Positions 29,542 through 37,012 of a stretch of 64,000 nucleotides of DNA are shown piece after piece. The translations under genes were made by a program, and so were the position numbers. Below the pieces are notes generated by a model, which did not search any database, was not told the origin of the DNA, and saw only the letters and a list, made by a program, of their open reading frames with translations. Every line of letters begins with the position of its first letter. Position 1 is the stretch's first letter. Origin of the DNA: an uncultured Porphyromonadaceae bacterium (GTDB lineage: Bacteria > Bacteroidota > Bacteroidia > Bacteroidales > Muribaculaceae); contig CAMEGQ010000001.1 of the NCBI GenBank assembly GCA_945916235.1, positions 1-64,000 of the forward strand, given 5' to 3'.

Positions 29542-30027
29542 ATGGGAAATAAGCAAAAACTATATATCAAGAATGTTAAAGGGAGGTACGAGGAGTATAA
29601 GCCCGAACTGAAAACCGATGACAGCGACCTGCTGTTTCGGAAGGTGGGCAAGAAGTACCTCCCTTGCGAGCGTTACTGGTGCCATGATACGCTGAGTGAG
29701 GGGGTGTGGGTGGTGCTGTCTAATCTTTCATTCGCTAACAGAGAAATAGCGAGTGGCGACTATCTGAAGGAACTGTTTCAGATTCATAAGGTGAGCGGCA
29801 TTGAGGAACCTACGTTGGCTCAGCTGGGCGGGCTCAGTAAATGTGCCGATTACGTCATGAAGGAGTGGAGCAAGTACTACAAGGACTACATGCTGGGGCA
29901 TGAATGGAAGCCAAGCAATCACGATGCCATTTGCTTCATCATCGGCAAGGTGTTTGAATATTGCAATCAAGCCAAAGCCACCAAGAAAGCAGATGAGCAA
30001 AGCGATAAAACAGAATCATGTTTTTAA
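29542..30027 (+). CDS. Hypothetical protein, 161 aa
   Basis: ORF. Confidence 0.55.
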   Translation: MGNKQKLYIKNVKGRYEEYKPELKTDDSDLLFRKVGKKYLPCERYWCHDTLSEGVWVVLSNLSFANREIASGDYLKELFQIHKVSGIEEPTLAQLGGLSKCADYVMKEWSKYYKDYMLGHEWKPSNHDAICFIIGKVFEYCNQAKATKKADEQSDKTESCF

Positions 30028-30037
30028 TAAAACGACG

Positions 30038-30865
30038 ATGGAAACAGAGCATAAGGATAACATAGAAGAGGCGAACAAAGCGAAGCCTTTGCGCGGATTG
30101 GCGCTCATTCGCCAGCGGGAGCTGGATGAACTGCGGCGGCTCGACGAGGAGGAGCTTCGTGAGCGTGAAAAGAATGAGAATCCCGGTGGGGAGATGACGC
30201 TGGAGCAGCGCATCAGCATGGTTGATAAAACCAAGGAGATGGTGCTTATTGACTGCACAGGCAGCATCGTGCGGGTGTTCGACAACCTGGCGCAGGCTTG
30301 CCTCTACTTCGATGTGTCTGCAAACTATCTGCTTGAGCATATCGTGACGCACCGCCAGATTCACGGGCGCCTGCTGCTTGAGCGGAGCGAACACTTCGAG
30401 GCTTGGATCACGAACACCCCCATCACCTTCGAGGCTGACGAAGACCCTACGATTCACTACGCCATGCTGGATAGCGAGTTTAAAGAACGCCTCGCGCAGA
30501 AGAAGAAGCAAGACTCCAAACCAAAGGATGATAAGCGACGCAACAAACGGAAGGAATCTGGACTTGGAGGCTATCGGTATCGCAGCGGAAACGTATTCAG
30601 GCGCTCTGACTTCGAGGAGGAAGAGAATGGAACGCATTCTGCCAAGCAAAATTCCTATAAAATGACACGCATACGTCGGAAGGACACCGGCGAGGAGTTT
30701 GCTACCATGAGAGAATTTGCCAAGGCTATCTTTGTAACAGATTCCGCAGTCTATTGCAGCATCTATCGAGGGAGTTTCAAGGTTAATGGTATTAGTTTTG
30801 AATTGCTGCCGCTAAAAAAGGAACAATCGTCCGAAACGAAAAAGAAGAAGTCGGCCACCGGATAG
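30038..30865 (+). CDS. Hypothetical protein, about 275 aa
   Basis: ORF; start METEHKDNIEE chosen. Confidence 0.55.
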   Translation: METEHKDNIEEANKAKPLRGLALIRQRELDELRRLDEEELREREKNENPGGEMTLEQRISMVDKTKEMVLIDCTGSIVRVFDNLAQACLYFDVSANYLLEHIVTHRQIHGRLLLERSEHFEAWITNTPITFEADEDPTIHYAMLDSEFKERLAQKKKQDSKPKDDKRRNKRKESGLGGYRYRSGNVFRRSDFEEEENGTHSAKQNSYKMTRIRRKDTGEEFATMREFAKAIFVTDSAVYCSIYRGSFKVNGISFELLPLKKEQSSETKKKKSATG

Positions 30866-30891
30866 GTAGGAGCTATCCAGTGGCCGACTTC
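30847..30891. terminator. Bidirectional terminator between convergent genes
   Basis: gaagtcggccac...ggatag-loop-ctatcc...gtggccgacttc. Confidence 0.8.
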
Positions 30892-30908
30892 CTGGTCCGG
30901 TCGCTCCC

Positions 30909-31439
30909 CTACTCCACCTCTTCGGTACCTGCCTCTTCCTCGGTGATATAGTCATCGGGATTGAGACAGTTAGCGTATTGTTGCGCGTCGGTCAGCTGGA
31001 GCAACACCCCGAACCATCCATTATACATCGGTCCTACTGTCTGATACGGCAGATTATCATCGATAGAAATCCGTGCCAGCAAGGGGTCTTCCTCTTGCTG
31101 TTTTTGTCTGATGCAGGCCACGAACTTCTGAAGGTGCCTCTTGGCCTCCAGCTTGGCAAGCATGGCTGCGTGGCCATCGTTCATCCGTTCTGCTCGCACC
31201 ATGAAATAAATGGCATAGTTGGGATGGTCAATGCCATCACCCAGCGAACCCTCTTGATTGCTCTCCATCACCACACAGGGCGACTTCTGAGGCTGAATCT
31301 GCGTCATGAAGTCGGCCATGCCCATGTAGGTATCTGTCAAGAAAAAACGCTTGTTCTTACTCCGTTCTCCAGGCACGTGCTGCATCGGTTTGTACAGCGA
31401 GCACCAACGTTCCACAAAATCAAAAAATCTTTCTTCCAT
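30909..31439 (-). CDS. Phage structural-type protein, 176 aa
   Basis: ORF upstream of portal-type cluster. Confidence 0.5.
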   Translation of the reverse strand: MEERFFDFVERWCSLYKPMQHVPGERSKNKRFFLTDTYMGMADFMTQIQPQKSPCVVMESNQEGSLGDGIDHPNYAIYFMVRAERMNDGHAAMLAKLEAKRHLQKFVACIRQKQQEEDPLLARISIDDNLPYQTVGPMYNGWFGVLLQLTDAQQYANCLNPDDYITEEEAGTEEVE

Positions 31440-31455
31440 GTCGAATGTAAATTAA

Positions 31456-31523
31456 TCACTAAACGATATTATCTTAACACTCAATGATATTATCTTAATA
31501 CTCAACGATATTATCTTAATACT
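31456..31523. repeat. Three tandem ~22-bp repeats (ac[g/t]atattatcttaa[c/t]actca)
   Basis: cgatattatcttaacactcaatgatattatcttaatactcaacgatattatcttaatactt. Confidence 0.8.
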
Positions 31524-31535
31524 TAAAATAAATCT

Positions 31536-31580
31536 CGCTCTGAAATCCGCTATGTCTTTAGCATAGTGGATGAAAGAGCG
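31536..31580. repeat. Left-end hairpin, loop TCTTTAG
   Basis: cgctct...atccgctatg-TCTTTAG-catagtggat...agagcg; arms differ from copy 2 but still pair. Confidence 0.8.
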
Positions 31581-31587
31581 CAGGGCG

Positions 31588-31963
31588 TCAGCCCTGATTT
31601 TCGATATAATGTTTCACAGTCTCCTGACTGACGTTTCCAATCGTTGATATGAAGTAACCGTCGGTCCAGAATGTTCTTTATCGCTAGTATATCAGCCGGA
31701 GCACGGACTCTTTTTCTTTCCATATCCTGTATGTAATTTCTTGTTTCAGTTTCATCACTACCTGTATCGGTGACAGCTTGGGAGGAGCAGAGACGAGTAA
31801 GTGTACATAATCTTTGTCCATTTCCATCACTTTGATGCAAAAATAGCTGTTTGCGGCCACTTGCTGAAGGACATTTTTCACGGCATCATTCATTTCCTTG
31901 TCAAGCATCACACGTCTTCTGTACTTACATACCAGAATGATATGATACTTGACAAGGAATTTG
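31588..31963 (-). pseudogene. tnpA: TnpA pseudogene (N-terminus deleted, two nonsense codons)
   Basis: VLRLIY-TAG-R-TAA-RTFWTDGYF; NVSQETVKHYIENQG end retained. Confidence 0.8.
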
Positions 31964-31966
31964 GCG

Positions 31967-32074
31967 CTACATAAAAAACTTATCTCCGGGCTTCCTTACT
32001 CTGAGGTAGTAGAGGTACATCCCTCCGAATAGGAACACGCAAAATGCTACGCACTGATATAATGTCTCAATCAT
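31967..32074 (-). CDS. Cassette 35-aa TM peptide
   Basis: Conserved in all copies. Confidence 0.7.
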   Translation of the reverse strand: MIETLYQCVAFCVFLFGGMYLYYLRVRKPGDKFFM

Positions 32075-32093
32075 GATTTAATGGGTTTATTAG

Positions 32094-32468
32094 TTATACA
32101 ATAGGTTTCACTTGCTCCAGTTCCCTGTTGTCGAGATATTCTATAAGGAACTCATGTGTCGTGGTGGGCTTGAGCACGCCACCGATGCCGCTTACATAGA
32201 TGGTCTTCTCCTCCAGGTCGGCGCAGTAAATGGCATCGAGCATGACATCATCCGTATAGCCTCGCTCCAGTTCGATGCGCACCATAGGCAGCAGCTCTAT
32301 CAGTTCACGCCTTACGGTGTACTCGGTCTTGAAGTTGTCGTAGCATACGGTGGCATGGATGCAAAGCACCGATTCCTTGACTTGCAATGATCTGAGCGAC
32401 TGGCCGAAGTACTCCCTCAGTGTCTGTTCTACTCGCTCTTTCGTCAGGTCTTCGCTGTTCGTCTTCAT
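32094..32468 (-). CDS. Cassette 124-aa protein
   Basis: Conserved in all copies. Confidence 0.85.
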   Translation of the reverse strand: MKTNSEDLTKERVEQTLREYFGQSLRSLQVKESVLCIHATVCYDNFKTEYTVRRELIELLPMVRIELERGYTDDVMLDAIYCADLEEKTIYVSGIGGVLKPTTTHEFLIEYLDNRELEQVKPIV

Positions 32469-32701
32469 ACGCGGCCCTCCCTTGCACTAAGTTGTCTTAT
32501 AAACCTCATGGCCCGGTAGTGCTGGCCATCCACATCCAATGGGATGAACATTACTTCCTTCATTCCGTCACTGTGTACACACTTGCCGATTGTCCCGTCG
32601 GCTACCTGAATGGTGGAGATGACGGTTGCTCCGCGGAACGCCTGCATGATCCGCTCACACGATGCGATGCGCTGCGCTGCGATTCTTGATTTCTTTCTCA
32701 T
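32465..32701 (-). CDS. Cassette 78-aa protein
   Basis: Conserved in copies 2 and 3. Confidence 0.85.
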   Translation of the reverse strand: MRKKSRIAAQRIASCERIMQAFRGATVISTIQVADGTIGKCVHSDGMKEVMFIPLDVDGQHYRAMRFIRQLSAREGRV

Positions 32702-32742
32702 AATACAATATGTTTTGGGTTGATGTTCCTATACCTATTATA

Positions 32743-33036
32743 TTACACAGCGAATCGAGCGTAGCGGCGGCCATAGTCGGCTGCCCAGTCGTTCCTGCCG
32801 AAGCGTACATTGGCGTAGGCCATGCGGTTCCGCTCGTCGTACTTCTTCCAGTAGTCCTTCTCTTTGCGGAGGATGGCGCAAGCGTATGCACCGGCATTGG
32901 TCTTGCGAAGATTTTCCAACGCCTTCTTCCATGCCCAACGGAGGCAATCGCCAAAGGTCATGCTGTCAGAATGCTTGCGGTAGCAACGCCAAGCCATCTT
33001 GAAAATCTCGCTCTTGTTGAAGTTCTTTGCTCTCAT
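32743..33036 (-). CDS. Cassette 97-aa basic protein
   Basis: Conserved in copies 2 and 3. Confidence 0.85.
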   Translation of the reverse strand: MRAKNFNKSEIFKMAWRCYRKHSDSMTFGDCLRWAWKKALENLRKTNAGAYACAILRKEKDYWKKYDERNRMAYANVRFGRNDWAADYGRRYARFAV

Positions 33037-33200
33037 ATCGCGTGTTGTTTATTGGTTTCACGCTGCAAATGTAAAGCATATACTTTACACTGCAAAGCAT
33101 TTAAGTAATTATTATCTTACTATTAACATTGTTTAGTATAGTATGTTTATTACATTTAGATATTAAACGTATATTTGCACCATCAAACAACATTATAAAT

Positions 33201-33476
33201 ATGGAACATAGAATAAAAGAATTAATTAAAGAGAAAGGCTATACGCAACAAGCACTTGCCGATAAACTCGGCATGACAAGGATAGGGCTTACTCAACTTG
33301 TAAATAGCAAACCATCTTATCCATCACTGGAAAAGATAGCAGAGGCACTTGAAGTTCCCATGTGGAAACTGTTTGCAACAAAAGAAGATGTATTAGGCGA
33401 CGAACTTGGGAATACTATTGTTTGCCCAAAATGCGGCGCACGCTTCAAGCTCGAAGAAGAATCTGCTAACTACTAA
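33201..33476 (+). CDS. XRE-like HTH protein with CPKCGARFKLEEE tail
   Basis: HTH GYTQQALADKLGMTRIGLTQLVNS. Confidence 0.85.
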   Translation: MEHRIKELIKEKGYTQQALADKLGMTRIGLTQLVNSKPSYPSLEKIAEALEVPMWKLFATKEDVLGDELGNTIVCPKCGARFKLEEESANY

Positions 33477-33487
33477 TCCCTATCACC

Positions 33488-34738
33488 ATGTTGCGAGGCT
33501 ATAAATACCGTATCTATCCCACCGAAGAGCAGCAAGTATTCCTTGCCAAGCATTTCGGCTGCGTGCGCTTTGTTTACAACTGGGCGCTCGATACTAAGTC
33601 TCGCGCTTGGAAGGAGGAGCAGAAAAACGTTACGAGATTGCAACTGCAAACTCTTCTTGCATCAGAACTGAAGGTAAACAATGAATGGCTATCCGAAGTA
33701 AATGCTCAGAGTTTACAATTTGCCATCAAGCAGATGGATGATGCCTACCAGAATTTCTTCAAGAAAAATGCCAAGTTCCCGAACTTCAAGAAGAAATTCG
33801 GAGTACAACGTTGCAATTTTCCTCAGAGCAACAGGGCCGACTTCCGACACGGACTGATTGAAATCATGAAGTTCCGTGGGAAGAACGCTATCCGATGCAA
33901 GTTCCACCGACGTTTCCACGGAGAACTGAAGCGCGTCACCATCATCAAGGAGTGTGATGGCAGATACTATGCCACCTGCCTGGTAGAAGACAGCTTCACG
34001 CCACTACCTCAGAAGAAGGTATTGCGCGAAACATCCATCGGTATTGATACCGGGTTGGCGCATTTCGCAACGCTGTCAACCGGAGAAAAGATTGCTTCGC
34101 CAAAGATGTCAAAGAACGCTTCGCTGCGGTTGGCTCGCTTACAGCGTTCGCTTTCGCGTAAGAAGAAAGGCTCTTCAAACTACACCAAAGCAAAGCTGCA
34201 TATCGCTCGCCTTCATTCCAAGGTCGCTCATCGCAGAAGCGACTTCCTGCACAAACTCACATACAGACTCACTCACGAAAACCAAGTGAGTTGCATCTGT
34301 GTGGAGGATCTGAACATAATGGGAATGATGAAGAACCACCACCTTGCGTACAGCATTGCCGATGCTGGCCTCGGAGAGTTCTACCGCCAACTCGCCTACA
34401 AATGCGAGTGGTATGGCATAGCATACCGAGTGATTGACCGATTCGCTCCTTCGAGTAAGCTGTGCCACCATTGCGGTCATCGGATGAGCAAAATGCCGCT
34501 ATCTGTGCGAAGGTGGACGTGCCCAGAATGTGGAACCAACCACGACCGCGACATCAATGCGGCGCAGAACATCAAAGAATTTGGCCTAATGGCCCTACCC
34601 GTGCAACGCGGGGAAGTCAAGCCTGTGGAGAAGCCTCCCGTGGACGACCGTGCTACCAAGCACCTAAGAAGCGATGCTCCTAAGAAGCAGGAAAAGTCTG
34701 TGAGAACTATCTCACAAGCCGCTAAGTCTTTAGCTTAG
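33488..34738 (+). CDS. tnpB: TnpB/OrfB RNA-guided nuclease, 416 aa (mosaic N-terminal part)
   Basis: RuvC D/E/D motifs intact; residues about 45-110 diverge from other copies. Confidence 0.93.
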   Translation: MLRGYKYRIYPTEEQQVFLAKHFGCVRFVYNWALDTKSRAWKEEQKNVTRLQLQTLLASELKVNNEWLSEVNAQSLQFAIKQMDDAYQNFFKKNAKFPNFKKKFGVQRCNFPQSNRADFRHGLIEIMKFRGKNAIRCKFHRRFHGELKRVTIIKECDGRYYATCLVEDSFTPLPQKKVLRETSIGIDTGLAHFATLSTGEKIASPKMSKNASLRLARLQRSLSRKKKGSSNYTKAKLHIARLHSKVAHRRSDFLHKLTYRLTHENQVSCICVEDLNIMGMMKNHHLAYSIADAGLGEFYRQLAYKCEWYGIAYRVIDRFAPSSKLCHHCGHRMSKMPLSVRRWTCPECGTNHDRDINAAQNIKEFGLMALPVQRGEVKPVEKPPVDDRATKHLRSDAPKKQEKSVRTISQAAKSLA

Positions 34739-34749
34739 CGGTAGTTGAC
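34610..34749 (+). ncRNA. Predicted omegaRNA scaffold of tnpB copy 4 (5' limit approximate)
   Basis: TGTGAGA-ACTA-TCTCACA and CCGCTAAG-TCTTTAG-CTTAGCGG hairpins then TAGTTGAC. Confidence 0.5.
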
Positions 34750-35745
34750 TCACTTCATCTTCATCTTGCTGTTCATCTCTTCAATCTGCTTGGCTTCGTG
34801 CGCCATGTTGTTTAGGAACCCGAATATGAAGACGCTGTTGCTGTCGTACACCTCTTGCTGTGTGGTGTAGCCGGCATACTTCTGCACGGCGTTGACGGTA
34901 TCAATCTCCATCACCAGGGCGCTGCGGTCATCACCTCCTCCGTACTCCTTGAAGAGGAAGGGGAAATCCTCTTTGTAGCGCAGTTGGCAGCTCTGGAAGA
35001 ACTGGCTGCACATGTCGAACAGGATAGGGTCGCGGCGGCACAGGCGACGGAACCGGGGAATAAGTCGCTCGGCGCGGTCGGCATCGTAGTGATAGACGCG
35101 CTGCGGACTGAATCGGGTGGCCTGGTGGCGCTGGTCGAGCAGGCGGAGTGATGGAGGCGTGAAGAGGTGGGCCAGGAAACCCGCACGGCTTTGCTCGGCT
35201 TCGCGCATCAGGTTGAGCTGCTGGCGTAGAGGGGTGTGGTCAGACTCGGCCAGCGAACGGCGAGCATCCCAGTAGGCCACGAGATAACGCTGTGCGTTGC
35301 CGTACTGCTCGTAGGTCAGGTTGACCATCTGCGGGTCGGGCGCTTTGTATCGGTGCAGGCCAATACGGATGTGCTCAAAGGGCAGTGCAAGGAGCTGCAT
35401 CGGCTCGTCGAGGAACTTCAGGTAGCGGTCCACCCAGAAGCAGACCTCCCAGCTGCTCAGTCCAATCAATGGGCCAAACCATCGGTGCCACCACCCTATT
35501 CTTCGGAAGAGGTAGCGCACTCCCCCACCCTTCTCTTCATCCTCTTCAAATCCCCGGCTTGACATCCGCAGGCCGTTGAGCATCATCAGCACCTGCAGCT
35601 TGAAATCAGGCACGCTGGCGCACGACTTCATCAGATGGTGCACCTCACGCAGCTGCTTCTCCGTAAGCTCCATCCACGATGATGGCGGCGCAGGGAGGTC
35701 AATGGTTCTGTGTGGCTGTTTGCTGTTCTCTTCCATATTATTCAA
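34750..35745 (-). CDS. Phage structural-type protein, 331 aa
   Basis: Long ORF; stop codon abuts right end of element copy 4. Confidence 0.55.
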   Translation of the reverse strand: MNNMEENSKQPHRTIDLPAPPSSWMELTEKQLREVHHLMKSCASVPDFKLQVLMMLNGLRMSSRGFEEDEEKGGGVRYLFRRIGWWHRWFGPLIGLSSWEVCFWVDRYLKFLDEPMQLLALPFEHIRIGLHRYKAPDPQMVNLTYEQYGNAQRYLVAYWDARRSLAESDHTPLRQQLNLMREAEQSRAGFLAHLFTPPSLRLLDQRHQATRFSPQRVYHYDADRAERLIPRFRRLCRRDPILFDMCSQFFQSCQLRYKEDFPFLFKEYGGGDDRSALVMEIDTVNAVQKYAGYTTQQEVYDSNSVFIFGFLNNMAHEAKQIEEMNSKMKMK

Positions 35746-36984
35746 AATCTAAATCTAATTTTCCTTGCATGTATTTCTCGGAATACCATTGTTTATATGA
35801 TTTCCCACTCATCCACCAATCAAAGATGGCTTCGGCAATTTCATCCTCATAAGATTCGTTCTGCCCCCCCCAATTTACTTGTTGAGAGGGGCTATCGAAA
35901 AATTTTCTGATGATCCTCCGTGTAAGGATGAGTCCCGGATTGTCTGTTCCGGTCCATCTTGTTTCCCCAAAGTCCCCTGATTGTGGTTGGTAATCGGAAT
36001 CCACATTGCTGTTTCGTAGAATTGCCCCGACGTGTAGCGGTGTCCGAATCTGTTCTGTATAGGAAATACCCCCCCCCCCGTATGAGCAATTGCTGCATCC
36101 ATTTTGTTGGGATGTTCCACCAGATGAATCCTTCCTTGAATACCCCCCCCCGAACGTATGGCTTTGATAGCCTTTATCCATCCTCGTTTTACATGTGGAA
36201 ACATCTTCATATCTCTCTGTTTGCTCTTCTTGTTCGACATAGGACATAGAATACATCCTATTCGGCTATATCCCATATCGTAAAGCTCGCAGTGAGGAAC
36301 ATTGACTATATCGTTAAGGAAGTACCACACATCATCCTCAGTCCATTGGAATATAGGTGATATAAGTATAGAATCCTTTCCGTTGATGCAGCGCACCTCG
36401 TTGTCAGTCTTTATGGAAAACTCGTCTTCATTGACTTTTCGCTTTGTTTTTGATAGCTTTTTCTCTATCTCGGCTTGACTCCACGCGTCAAATCCTTCAA
36501 GGTCTCCGCCGAACTTTCTGCTCTTCACCTCTACTTCATGTCGTTTGGCTCGCCTTGCGCTCTCTGCTGCACGCACACCGATAAGAGTTACCTTCCCGGC
36601 TCCTGCACTCTCCTTAAAATCTGCACAACACCAGCGCACGCGCATTGTGGGTAAGATGCCTCTTTCTATCGCCTTATCAAACATAGACATCTTTGGCTTG
36701 ATGAGTTCAACATCAGGATATTGTCTCTTTACGAAACGTATCACCTGTGGAGGGTCAACGCTTGTAAGCGACATGTGACCCTTAAACTTAACGCCTGCTA
36801 ACTCTGCTAAATGGTAGAGTGCCTGACTGTCTTTTCCTCCGCTAAATGCAAGATAATAACCATCGGTATTATCGTACATAAGTGCGATGCGTTCAGCCTT
36901 GCGAAGTAACTCTACGCTGTGCATAAGTTTGGTTTTGAACGACTGCTTGCAGCGGTCCAATGCTTCTTGATAACTTAAATTCAT
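35738..36984 (-). CDS. PAPS-reductase/CysH-like protein, frame broken at poly-G tract
   Basis: YLAFSGGKDSQALYHLAELAGVKFK..., CILCPMSNKKSKQRD; N-part in ORF 35875-36984, C-part (FDWWMSGKSYKQWYSEKYMQGKLDLDFE) in ORF 35738-36256. Confidence 0.7.
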
Positions 36985-37012
36985 AATCAGTTGTGTAAAT
37001 CTTAATGGTTTC

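Larger units (their letters stand above)
31530..34749 (+). mobile_element. IS200/IS605-type element copy 4
   Basis: Left-end hairpin 31536-31580 and right end GGTAGTTGAC at 34749; full cassette. Confidence 0.88.
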
